A stretch of 64,000 nt of DNA from GCA-003244245 sp050699715 (lineage in GTDB: Bacteria > Actinomycetota > Actinomycetes > Mycobacteriales > Pseudonocardiaceae): NCBI GenBank assembly GCA_050699715.1, contig JBOHFR010000006.1, forward strand, positions 1 through 64,000, written 5' to 3'. Positions 34,146 through 41,527 of this stretch are shown here, one piece after another; within the stretch, counting starts at the first letter, position 1; the number at the start of each line of letters is the position of its first letter. The notes below the pieces were generated by a model, which made no database searches, had not been told where the DNA came from, and saw only the letters and a program-made list of their open reading frames with translations. Both the position numbers and the translations under genes were made by a program.

Positions 34146-35336
34146 TTAGTCCTGGCCGTTGCCCGGGCCCACCGGGTCGGGTAGCACGAACACCCGCTCG
34201 TCGCTGGAGATCGGTTTTCCACCTGTCTTGTTGACCGTGCCCAGCCACATTCGCTGCCCGTCGGGGCTCAGCGCAGCTGCGGAGACCCGGCCGTAGCGCT
34301 CCAGCGGGATCTCCCGGGGCAGGCCGATGAACGTGCCGGCCGGCCCGATCCCGAGCGCGAACATCGGCGCCCCACTGGCGAAAGCGACTTGGATGCGGCC
34401 CAGCATGACCACGCATCCCGCAGCCCTGGTGCCGCTGGGCCAGGTCCAGGAGGCCGGGCCGAGCGGGCGTCCCGGCTGCACCCGGTGCAGCAGGTCGTGG
34501 TCGGGCTCCCGGTCGGTGATCCACAGCTCGTTGCTCAGTGGGTCGATGCACAGCCCGCCTGGCACGTGCAATCCGCTGACTAGCACCTTAGACCCAGCAG
34601 GGTTGCCCGGCGCGGGGTGGCCGAACGTGTCGATCCGTAACACCTTGCCGGCCAGTGACCGCGGGTCCTCGGCGGCGGCGGGATTGCCGGCGTCCCCGGT
34701 GGCTACCAGGAGCATCCCGTGCGAGTCAACCGCGAGCGCGCCCGCGTTGCCGGTCGGACCCCGTGGGATGCCGGCCAGCACCGGTTTGGGCATGTCGCCA
34801 GGGGCGATCCGGACCACCCGGTTGTCGATGGGGGTGGTGATATAGGCGTAGATCAGCTCATCCTCGGCATAGCTGGGAGACAGCGCGAGCCCGGTGAGCC
34901 CGCCGTCCCCTGCGGGGTCCACGGCCAGGGCGGCTACCTCCTGGTTCGGCCGCTGCCGCTGCACCTGCAGGATCCGGCCTGTGGTGCGCTCTGCGGCCAG
35001 ACCCTCGGGTGCGGAGCCCGGCAGCACGACCAACGCGGAGATCGGTTCCAGGCAGGTCGCGACGACCTGCGGGTCGGGGTCGGCGCAGCCCTGCGGCGGG
35101 CCCGGTGGCGGCCGGCCGGATCCGCCTGGGCCGGGTAGGCTGGGCGCGCCCGGGATTTCGGGCCTCGGTTCGGCCTGCGACCCCATCTCCAGTTTGGTGT
35201 GGAACGGTCTGGCGCCCTGGTCCGGAAAGGTCGGTGTCACCGAGCATGCGCACAGCAGTGCCGCCGCCGTGAGTAGTACCGAGATCCTGCGGTAGCGGGC
35301 ACCGGCTGGGCTCGGCACGGGGGGTCGCACGGTCAC
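34146..35336 (-). CDS. LppZ-like PQQ/sugar dehydrogenase-type lipoprotein
   Basis: 396 residues with an N-terminal lipoprotein signal (SVLLTAAALLCACSVTPT; lipobox LCAC is unusual but plausible). The mature part is a six-bladed glucose/sorbosone dehydrogenase propeller (GLTGLALSPSYAEDELIYAY, later GNAGALAVDSHGMLLVATGD, and PGGLCIDPLSNELWITDRE). Family members on the outer membrane face may oxidise sugars with PQQ, but not all members bind PQQ. In M. tuberculosis the equivalent, LppZ (Rv3006), lies in the same neighbourhood. The start overlaps the upstream PH-domain gene by four bases. Confidence 0.85.
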   Translation of the reverse strand: MTVRPPVPSPAGARYRRISVLLTAAALLCACSVTPTFPDQGARPFHTKLEMGSQAEPRPEIPGAPSLPGPGGSGRPPPGPPQGCADPDPQVVATCLEPISALVVLPGSAPEGLAAERTTGRILQVQRQRPNQEVAALAVDPAGDGGLTGLALSPSYAEDELIYAYITTPIDNRVVRIAPGDMPKPVLAGIPRGPTGNAGALAVDSHGMLLVATGDAGNPAAAEDPRSLAGKVLRIDTFGHPAPGNPAGSKVLVSGLHVPGGLCIDPLSNELWITDREPDHDLLHRVQPGRPLGPASWTWPSGTRAAGCVVMLGRIQVAFASGAPMFALGIGPAGTFIGLPREIPLERYGRVSAAALSPDGQRMWLGTVNKTGGKPISSDERVFVLPDPVGPGNGQD

Positions 35337-35761
35337 CCGGACGCCGGTCGCTCGCCGGCTTCGGTGAGCTGGTCGGGCAGCCGTCCGCCACTGACCGCCG
35401 CCAGCACGGGAAGGTCGCGGGCCCGCACCATGGGCAGTCTTACCTCGTCTCTGCCGCCCTCGTTCCTGCCGCGTGGCACGGCCCAGACCCGGGACCGATC
35501 ATCGATCCGCAGGCCCGCGAGGTCGGACCAGGTGATCTGCCGCGAGCTCCATACTCGGTATACCGTCATGATCTCCGGGCCGACCACCGTCCGGGTCCGC
35601 ATCAGCCAGACCGCAAGGGTCAGCGGCACCAGGTACAGCACCTGCAGTCCCGGTGCGCCGAAGGCAACCGGGGTCATGCACACGATCAGCCCGAACACCC
35701 CGATCAGGGCGGTCAGCGGCAGGCGGAAGGTCACCGTGGCGGAGTCGGTCACAACTGCCAT
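35333..35761 (-). CDS. PH-domain protein (CFP-6/Rv3004-like)
   Basis: 142 residues. Two hydrophobic N-terminal helices (LIGVFGLIVCMTPVAFG; LQVLYLVPLTLAVWLMR) are followed by a bacterial PH-like domain (TVYRVWSSRQITWSDLAGLR, then RVWAVPRGRNEGGRDEVRLP). Such proteins are small membrane-anchored modules of uncertain role. M. tuberculosis Rv3004 (CFP-6) occupies the same position between lppZ and ilvB. Its stop overlaps the lppZ-like start, so the two are co-expressed; the ilvB leader lies divergently upstream. Confidence 0.8.
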   Translation of the reverse strand: MAVVTDSATVTFRLPLTALIGVFGLIVCMTPVAFGAPGLQVLYLVPLTLAVWLMRTRTVVGPEIMTVYRVWSSRQITWSDLAGLRIDDRSRVWAVPRGRNEGGRDEVRLPMVRARDLPVLAAVSGGRLPDQLTEAGERPASG

Positions 35762-35863
35762 CGTGTCAGGGGCTACCGAGGAGAAGTGCGCCGGCCAGAA
35801 GTATGCTAATCAGAATGTCGGACACCCTATCTTTCCCGAGATGCGGGAAATGCTCCCGCTAGG

Positions 35864-35893
35864 TTGACGGTACCGCAGTCGGCCCGTTACCGT
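35864..35893 (+). promoter_or_regulatory. Predicted promoter of the ilvBNC leader
   Basis: A -35 like TTGACG (35864-35869) and a -10 like TACCGT (35888-35893) are 18 bases apart. Transcription would begin about seven bases on, at 35900-35901, coinciding with the leader-peptide ATG and giving a leaderless peptide. Confidence 0.55.
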
Positions 35894-35900
35894 CAGCGAC

Positions 35901-35945
35901 ATGCTGTTCCCTGCGGTCCTGGTATGTCTGTGGCGCGTTGCCTGA
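35901..35945 (+). CDS. Branched-chain-rich leader peptide of the ilvBNC attenuator
   Basis: A 14-codon ORF encoding MLFPAVLVCLWRVA: three Leu and three Val in 14 residues, with the last Val two codons before the stop. It ends 25 bases before a terminator hairpin with a U6 tract, and the operon it precedes makes branched-chain amino acids. This is the classic arrangement of ribosome-mediated attenuation: scarce charged tRNA(Leu/Val) stalls the ribosome and prevents the terminator. No alternative pairing partner was traced, so the antiterminator remains to be folded. Confidence 0.75.
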   Translation: MLFPAVLVCLWRVA

Positions 35946-35970
35946 GGAGTCACACGCAGTCGACGCGCCA

Positions 35971-36009
35971 ACCCTCGCTCCAGTCCTACCCGGGCCGCGA
36001 GGGTTTTTT
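35971..36009 (+). terminator. Attenuator terminator hairpin upstream of ilvB
   Basis: accctcgc (35971-35978) pairs perfectly with gcgagggt (35997-36004), loop 18 bases, followed by six T (36004-36009). It lies between the leader-peptide stop and the ilvB start at 36060, so it acts as an intrinsic terminator within the leader rather than at a gene end. Confidence 0.85.
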
Positions 36010-36059
36010 AATGCGTTTGTTGATGGCTAGTCGAGCAAACGATGAACTAAGGCAGGACC

Positions 36060-37874
36060 ATGACAACCGTGACCCCCCGAGAAATGCCGAATCCGATGTC
36101 ACCGCCCAAACCGGCCCCGCCCTTAGGCGCACCGGTGCGGGTCACCGGTGCGCAGGCCCTGGTGCGCTCGTTGGAAGCGCTCGGGTGCGAGGCGGTGTTC
36201 GGAATCCCCGGCGGCACGATCCTACCGGCGTACGACCCGTTGCTGGACTCCACGAAGGTCCGCCACGTGCTGGTCCGCCATGAGCAAGGCGCTGGGCACG
36301 CCGCAACCGGGTATGCACAGGCCACTGGGCGGGTCGGGGTGTGCATGGCGACGTCGGGTCCCGGTGCGACGAACCTGGTCACGCCGCTGGCCGACGCGCA
36401 GATGGACTCGGTGCCGGTGGTGGCCATCACCGGCCAGCAGACCAGAGCGCTGATCGGCACGGACGCCTTCCAAGAGGCGGATATCACCGGTATCACGATG
36501 CCGGTGACCAAGCACAACATGCTGGTGCGGGACCCAGCGGAGATCCCCAGGGCGATCGCGGAGGCCTTTCACCTGGCTGCCACCGGTCGCCCGGGTGCGG
36601 TGCTGGTGGACATCCCCAAGGACGTGCTTCAGGAACTGACGTCTTTTGTGTGGCCGCCCGAGCTACGGCTTCCCGGTTACCGGCCCATCACCCGGCCGCA
36701 CGGCAAGCAGATCCGGGAGGCCGCCCGGCTGATCGCCGCCGCCCGCCGTCCGGTGCTCTACGTCGGTGGTGGCGTGATCAAGGCACGGGCCACCACGGCG
36801 TTGCGGGAATTGGCCGAGCTCACCGGGGCGCCAGTGGTGACGACGCTGATGGCTCGGGGGGCTTTCCCCGATTCGCACCCGCAGCACCTGGGGATGCCCG
36901 GCATGCACGGCATGGTCGCTGCGGTCGCGGCGATGCAGCGCTCCGACCTGTTGGTGACGTTGGGCGCCCGGTTTGATGACCGGGTCACCGGGCAGCTGTC
37001 TTCCTTCGCACCGGCCGCCAAGGTGGTGCATGCCGACATCGACCCCGCCGAGATCTCCAAGAACCGGCGGGCGGACGTGCCCATCGTCGGTGACTGCGCC
37101 GAGGTGATCGGCGAGCTGATCACGGCATTGCGGGCCGAGTGCCCGTCCGGCTGTCCTGATCTGACTGCCTGGTGGCGGCAGCTGGGTCACTGGCGGAAGA
37201 CATACCCCTTGGGCTATGACCGTCCGAGTGACGGGATGCTCTCCCCGCAGTTCGTGATCGAGCGGATCGGCGCGCTGGTCGGTCCGGATGCGATTTACAC
37301 CGCGGGGGTGGGCCAGCACCAGATGTGGGCGGCGCAGTTCATCAGGTATGAGAAACCACGCAGCTGGATCAACTCCGGTGGCCTGGGCACGATGGGATTC
37401 GCCGTGCCGGCGGCGATGGGCGCCAAGCTGGGCCGGCCCGACGTCGCGGTCTGGGCCATCGACGGCGACGGCAGCTTCCAGATGACCAATCAGGAGCTGG
37501 CGACCTGCGCCGTCGAGAATATCCCGATCAAAGTCGCGGTGATCAACAATGGTACCCTGGGCATGGTCCGGCAATGGCAGACCCTATTCTATTCCGAGCG
37601 TTACTCGCAGACCGACCTCGGGACCCACTCCCGCATTCCAGACTTCGTGAAGCTCGCCGACGCGTTGGGTTGCGTGGGCCTGCGCTGCGAGGCTGAGTCG
37701 GACGTCGACAAGGTCATCCAGCAGGCGATGGAGATTAACAACCGTCCGGTCGTGATTGACTTCGTGGTGGGCAAGGACGCCCAGGTGTGGCCTATGGTCG
37801 CGGCGGGAACCGGAAATGACCACATCATGACGGCACGCGGCATCCGCCCGCTGTTCGACGAGGACAGGTCATGA
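36060..37874 (+). CDS. ilvB: Acetolactate synthase, large (catalytic) subunit
   Basis: 604 residues. It has the ThDP-enzyme motifs: the catalytic Glu in VRHEQGAGHAATGYAQATGR, the acetolactate-synthase signature MATSGPGATNLVTPLADAQM, and the ThDP-binding GDGSFQMTNQELATCAVENI then NNGTLGMVRQWQ. It condenses two pyruvates, or pyruvate and 2-oxobutyrate, at the first common step of Val/Leu/Ile synthesis. It overlaps ilvN by four bases and lies behind the leader attenuator. The order and length match mycobacterial ilvB1. Confidence 0.97.
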   Translation: MTTVTPREMPNPMSPPKPAPPLGAPVRVTGAQALVRSLEALGCEAVFGIPGGTILPAYDPLLDSTKVRHVLVRHEQGAGHAATGYAQATGRVGVCMATSGPGATNLVTPLADAQMDSVPVVAITGQQTRALIGTDAFQEADITGITMPVTKHNMLVRDPAEIPRAIAEAFHLAATGRPGAVLVDIPKDVLQELTSFVWPPELRLPGYRPITRPHGKQIREAARLIAAARRPVLYVGGGVIKARATTALRELAELTGAPVVTTLMARGAFPDSHPQHLGMPGMHGMVAAVAAMQRSDLLVTLGARFDDRVTGQLSSFAPAAKVVHADIDPAEISKNRRADVPIVGDCAEVIGELITALRAECPSGCPDLTAWWRQLGHWRKTYPLGYDRPSDGMLSPQFVIERIGALVGPDAIYTAGVGQHQMWAAQFIRYEKPRSWINSGGLGTMGFAVPAAMGAKLGRPDVAVWAIDGDGSFQMTNQELATCAVENIPIKVAVINNGTLGMVRQWQTLFYSERYSQTDLGTHSRIPDFVKLADALGCVGLRCEAESDVDKVIQQAMEINNRPVVIDFVVGKDAQVWPMVAAGTGNDHIMTARGIRPLFDEDRS

Positions 37875-38377
37875 CCAATCACACCATGTCGGTGCTGGTG
37901 GAGGACACACCTGGTGTGCTGGCCCGGGTGGCCGGGCTGTTCAGCCGCCGTGGGTTCAACATCCACTCGTTGGCGGTCGGGCCCACCGAGAACCCCGATG
38001 TAGCCCGGATGACCATCGTGGTCGCCGTCGAGGAGCATCCCCTGGAGCAGGTCACCAAGCAGCTCAACAAGCTGATCAATGTCATCAAGATCGTTGAGCT
38101 CGACCCTCGGGTGGCGGTTCAGCGGGAGCTGCTGCTGGTGAAAGTCCGGGCCGACACCACGGTGCGCTCCCAGGTGCTCGAGGCGGTCGCCCTGTTCCGG
38201 GCCAAGGTTGTCGATGTCTCCCCGGAGGCGATGACCATTGAGGCGACCGGTACCGGGGACAAGATCGCCGCACTGTTACGGATGCTCGAGCCCTTCGGTA
38301 TCCGCGAGATAGTGCAGTCCGGCATGATCGCCATCGGCCGCGGCTCCCGCGCCTTCAACGCCGGCCCGATCCATTAG
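37871..38377 (+). CDS. ilvN: Acetolactate synthase, small (regulatory) subunit
   Basis: 168 residues. The N-terminal ACT domain (TMSVLVEDTPGVLARVAGLF, then SRRGFNIHSLAVGPTENPD) binds valine for feedback inhibition, and the C-terminal half is the ALS_ss_C domain. It activates IlvB and makes it sensitive to valine. The ATG overlaps the ilvB stop (ATGA). It is followed by 90 bases of repeats before ilvC, so ilvC expression may be separately tuned. Confidence 0.96.
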   Translation: MTNHTMSVLVEDTPGVLARVAGLFSRRGFNIHSLAVGPTENPDVARMTIVVAVEEHPLEQVTKQLNKLINVIKIVELDPRVAVQRELLLVKVRADTTVRSQVLEAVALFRAKVVDVSPEAMTIEATGTGDKIAALLRMLEPFGIREIVQSGMIAIGRGSRAFNAGPIH

Positions 38378-38393
38378 AACCTGTGACCCAGGC

Positions 38394-38466
38394 CAGGAGT
38401 GACGCGGATCCGGAATAATCCAGATTAGAATAACCCAGGTCGGAATAACGCAGATCAGGAGTGACG
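38394..38466 (+). repeat. Duplicated ribosome site and three 15-bp repeats before ilvC
   Basis: caggagtgacg occurs at 38394-38404 and again at 38456-38466, the second directly before the ilvC ATG (38468). Between them lie three head-to-tail 15-base units beginning at 38412, 38427 and 38442 (core gaataa..cag). The first SD copy has no start codon after it. The array looks like recent tandem expansion and could alter ilvC translation or mRNA stability. Confidence 0.8.
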
Positions 38467-38467
38467 G

Positions 38468-39481
38468 ATGAGTGTGGAGATCTTCTCTGACGGCGATGCC
38501 GACCTGGCGATCATCGCGGGCCGGAAGGTCGCCGTGATCGGCTACGGTAGCCAGGGACACGCGCACGCGCTGAGCCTGCGTGATTCCGGGGTGGACGTCC
38601 GCGTCGGCCTGCCCGAGGGGTCCAAGTCACGCCCGAAAGCGGCTGATCAGGGCTTGGCGGTGCTGACGCCAGCGCAGGCATCGGCCGAGGCGGACGTCAT
38701 CATGATCCTCGCGCCGGACACCAAGCAGCGTGCCATCTACGCCCACGACATCGCGCCGAACCTGAACACAGGTGACGCGCTGCTGTTCGGGCACGGCTTC
38801 AATATCCGTTACGACCTGATCCGCCCGCCCTCTGATGTGGACGTGGCGATGGTGGCGCCCAAAGGGCCCGGGCACTTGGTGCGCCGGCAGTTCGTCGACG
38901 GCAAGGGGGTGCCCTGCCTGATCGCGGTCGAGCAGGACCCCACCGGTGGTGCCCAGGCGCTGGCGCTGTCGTATGCCAAGGCGATCGGCGGTACCCGTGC
39001 TGGGGTGATCAAGACCACTTTCACCGAGGAGACCGAGACTGATCTGTTCGGTGAGCAGACCGTGCTCTGCGGTGGGATCACCGCACTGGTGCAGGCCGGG
39101 TTCGAGGTGCTCACCGAGGCGGGGTACGCCTCCGAGGTGGCCTACTTCGAGTGCCTGCATGAGGTCAAGCTCATCGTCGACCTGATGTATGAGGGCGGGA
39201 TCTCCCGGATGCGTTACTCAATCTCCGACACTGCCGAGTACGGGGACCTCACCCGAGGGCCGCGGATCATCACATCCGAGGTCAAGGACGAGATGCGCCG
39301 GATCCTTACTGAGATCCAGGACGGCAGCTTTGCCCAGGAATGGGTGACCGAGGACGACAATGGGCGGCCGAATTACACCAAGCTGCGAGCCGAGGGAGAG
39401 CGGCACCCCATTGAGCAGGTCGGCGCGCGGCTGCGCGGGCTCATGTCCTGGATAGACCGCCCGCTCACGGGCACCGCCTGA
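38468..39481 (+). CDS. ilvC: Ketol-acid reductoisomerase (class I, NADPH-dependent)
   Basis: 337 residues. Rossmann motif VAVIGYGSQGHAHALSLRDS; substrate-side motifs VAMVAPKGPGHLVRRQFVDG and the metal-binding ETETDLFGEQTVLCGG and FECLHEVKLIVDLMYEGGI (Mg ligands Asp and Glu). It isomerises and reduces acetolactate to dihydroxyisovalerate in the cytoplasm, the second step after IlvBN. The last stretch (GERHPIEQVGARLRGLMSWI) is the usual C-terminus. It completes the ilvBNC operon. Confidence 0.97.
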   Translation: MSVEIFSDGDADLAIIAGRKVAVIGYGSQGHAHALSLRDSGVDVRVGLPEGSKSRPKAADQGLAVLTPAQASAEADVIMILAPDTKQRAIYAHDIAPNLNTGDALLFGHGFNIRYDLIRPPSDVDVAMVAPKGPGHLVRRQFVDGKGVPCLIAVEQDPTGGAQALALSYAKAIGGTRAGVIKTTFTEETETDLFGEQTVLCGGITALVQAGFEVLTEAGYASEVAYFECLHEVKLIVDLMYEGGISRMRYSISDTAEYGDLTRGPRIITSEVKDEMRRILTEIQDGSFAQEWVTEDDNGRPNYTKLRAEGERHPIEQVGARLRGLMSWIDRPLTGTA

Positions 39482-39519
39482 CGGCCACGAACGACCGAGG
39501 TGACCGGTATAGTGGTCAT

Positions 39520-39747
39520 GTGACGAGAACAATGACCGCTACTGAGGTGAAGGCCACGATCCTCGCGCTGCTCGACGAGGTCGCCGCAGGTAGTGAGGTG
39601 CAGATCACCAAGCACGGCCGGATCGTGGCTCGGCTTGTCCCGGCCAGCGGACCGCCTGCGGTGCGAGGGGCGCTCGCGGGCACGGCACGGAGCACCGCGA
39701 CCGATGAAGACCTGTTCAACACTGGGGAGGCGTGGGAGTCGGCGTGA
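39520..39747 (+). CDS. Phd/YefM-type antitoxin
   Basis: 75 residues from the GTG at 39520; an ATG four codons in is possible. The N-terminal Phd/YefM DNA-binding fold is visible as MTATEVKATILALLDEVAAG then SEVQITKHGRIVARLVPAS, and the acidic C-terminal tail (ATDEDLFNTGEAWESA) is what usually blocks the toxin active site. It represses its own operon and neutralises the PIN toxin encoded next, whose start overlaps its stop by four bases. Absent from the corresponding mycobacterial locus. Confidence 0.85.
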   Translation: MTRTMTATEVKATILALLDEVAAGSEVQITKHGRIVARLVPASGPPAVRGALAGTARSTATDEDLFNTGEAWESA

Positions 39748-40136
39748 GGACCCTGCTGCTCGATACACACGTGTTGCAGTGGTGGTCGGCAGAGCCCGAA
39801 CGGCTGAGTGACGCGGCGACCGACGCCATTGCCGGGGCCGACGAGCTCGCCGTCGCCGGAATCTCTTGGTACGAACTCGCCTGGCTCGCCGCGCACGAAC
39901 GCATCGTCGTCACCATTCCGATATCGTCCTGGCTGGCACGGCTGGCTAACGGGGTCCGCACCGTTGGGATCACGCCAGCCATCGCGCATACCGCAGTCGC
40001 GTTGTCCTCGACATTCCCCGGCGACCCGGCGGACCGCCTGATCTATGCCACTGCGGTGGAATGCGGCTGGTCGTTGGTCAGCAAGGACCGACGGCTACGG
40101 GAGCATCCTTACCCACGCGAGGTCACCATCTGGTGA
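39744..40136 (+). CDS. PIN-domain toxin (VapC-like ribonuclease)
   Basis: 130 residues from the GTG at 39744. The PIN fold has its four acidic residues: the first Asp in LLLDTHVLQWWSAEPE, a Glu in WYELAWLAAHER, and two Asps in PGDPADRLIYATAVE. It would cleave tRNA, rRNA or mRNA when not held by the Phd-type antitoxin. The GTGA overlap with the antitoxin ensures the antitoxin is made first. The pair forms part of the insertion between ilvC and serA. Confidence 0.87.
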   Translation: MRTLLLDTHVLQWWSAEPERLSDAATDAIAGADELAVAGISWYELAWLAAHERIVVTIPISSWLARLANGVRTVGITPAIAHTAVALSSTFPGDPADRLIYATAVECGWSLVSKDRRLREHPYPREVTIW

Positions 40137-40180
40137 GGCCGCTCGTACTGTATGCGCGCAAGCGTATGGGGTGGGGAGGA

Positions 40181-40387
40181 GCGGGTGGATCCGATCGTGG
40201 TGGCGTTCGGGACGGCGTTGCCGGTCAGTCGGAGGAAGCGTGCCGGGCGGCGTGGGATACCCTTGACGCCATTGAGCAGATCGACTCTCAATCTGCCCTC
40301 AGTGAATTGCGCCGTGTTGTGCCCGTGCTGAATCGGTGGCATGGCCGCAGCGATGTCCAAGAGGTCATGCACCGGCTGGGTGCCTAG
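40181..40387 (+). pseudogene. Possible remnant of an HTH or actinomycete small-protein gene
   Basis: A GTG at 40181 after GGGGAGGAG starts MDPIVVAFGTALPV, which resembles the start of small actinomycete proteins, but the frame soon becomes random. Another frame in the same place ends with SEEACRAAWDTLDAIEQIDS, then QSALSELRRVVPVLNRWHGR and SDVQEVMHRLGA (stop near 40387). That looks like the helical C-terminus of an XRE-type regulator. The parts do not join into one ORF. A decayed gene is likely; identity uncertain. Confidence 0.35.
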
Positions 40388-40434
40388 CCGCGTAGCTGGC
40401 GTTCGCGGTTACGTGGCACGCGAAGAGCACTGCG

Positions 40435-41523
40435 TTACGGCTTGCGGAGCACGTACGCCCGGCACTCGTCCAGCCCGACCCGGACGTGTGTGCCGTCGGC
40501 GAGCAGGCTGGTGGGATCGGGACGGGGCACGCTAGCGACGAGCGTGCCGGTGTTGGTCTCGATCTCGTACTCGGCCGTCGTGCCATGAAACGCCGAGCTC
40601 AGCACTATTCCGTCGGTGCCATCAGCGGTTGGCGTCAGTGTCACGGACTCCGGCCGCACCATGAGGTATGCGGCCTCACCGACGCGAACGTTCTCGTGGC
40701 AGGCGGCCACGAGCTCCCTGCCAAAGGCGGGTACCACCACCGCCTTGCCGTCCCCGACGCGTCGCGGCGAGACGGTGAGGAAATTCGCGCGTCCCACGAA
40801 GTCGGCGACGAACACGCTGGCTGGTCGCAGGTAGATATCACCCGCCGTGCCAACCTGCTCGATGCACCCCTTGTTCATCACCACGATGCGGTCCGACAGG
40901 CTCATCGCCTCGTCCTGGTCGTGGGTGACATACAGGCTGGTGATCCCGCGCCGGCGCTGAATGCGGCGGATTTCCGCTCGCATCGAACTGCGGAGCTTGG
41001 CATCGAGATTGCTCAGTGGCTCATCGAACAGCAGCACCGCAGGCTGCACGACCAAGGCTCGGGCCAACGCGACTCGCTGCTGCTCGCCGCCGGAGAGCTC
41101 ATGCGGGCGCCGCGCGGCCAGCTTGACAATGTCCATGCTGGTGATCGCCAGCTCGACCGCTTCGGCGATCTCGCCGCGGGTCAGTCTCTTGCGCTGGAGC
41201 CCGTAGGCGATGTTGTCCGCCACAGTCATGTGCGGAAACAATGCGAAACTCTGGAAGACCATGGCCATCGACCGCCGCTGTGGTGGTACGCGGTCCAGCG
41301 CCCGCCCGTCGAGGTTGATGTGCCCGCTGGTCGGGTGCTCGAAGCCGGCAATCATGCGCAGCGTCGTGGTCTTTCCGCAGCCCGATGGCCCGAGCAGCGT
41401 GATGAGCTCGCCGGGTTTGACATCAAGGTCGATGTTGTCGACCGCGACGATGTGCTCGCCGTTGCCGGTGAAGGTTTTGCGCAGCCGCTCGAGCCGCAGC
41501 GCTCCCGTTGCCCCGACGTCCAT
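40435..41523 (-). CDS. ABC transporter ATPase (AfuC/FbpC-like)
   Basis: 362 residues from the ATG at 41523; an upstream ATG at 41553 would overlap the permease gene by 26 bases. It has the Walker A LLGPSGCGKTTTLR, the signature LSGGEQQRVALARALVVQPA and Walker B AVLLFDEPLSNLDAKLRSSM, then a C-terminal TOBE domain (VRPESVTLTPTADGTDGIVL). It energises import by the fused permease. The clade (Fe3+, spermidine/putrescine or 2-aminoethylphosphonate types) cannot be told apart with certainty; genetic order with a family-1 binding protein favours the ferric AfuABC/FbpABC type. Confidence 0.88.
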   Translation of the reverse strand: MDVGATGALRLERLRKTFTGNGEHIVAVDNIDLDVKPGELITLLGPSGCGKTTTLRMIAGFEHPTSGHINLDGRALDRVPPQRRSMAMVFQSFALFPHMTVADNIAYGLQRKRLTRGEIAEAVELAITSMDIVKLAARRPHELSGGEQQRVALARALVVQPAVLLFDEPLSNLDAKLRSSMRAEIRRIQRRRGITSLYVTHDQDEAMSLSDRIVVMNKGCIEQVGTAGDIYLRPASVFVADFVGRANFLTVSPRRVGDGKAVVVPAFGRELVAACHENVRVGEAAYLMVRPESVTLTPTADGTDGIVLSSAFHGTTAEYEIETNTGTLVASVPRPDPTSLLADGTHVRVGLDECRAYVLRKP

Positions 41524-41527
41524 TCGC

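Noticed and set aside
36341..36976. Long alternative frame inside ilvB
   Set aside because: It lies within a certain gene, in another phase, and is rich in Gly/Ala/Arg by GC bias.
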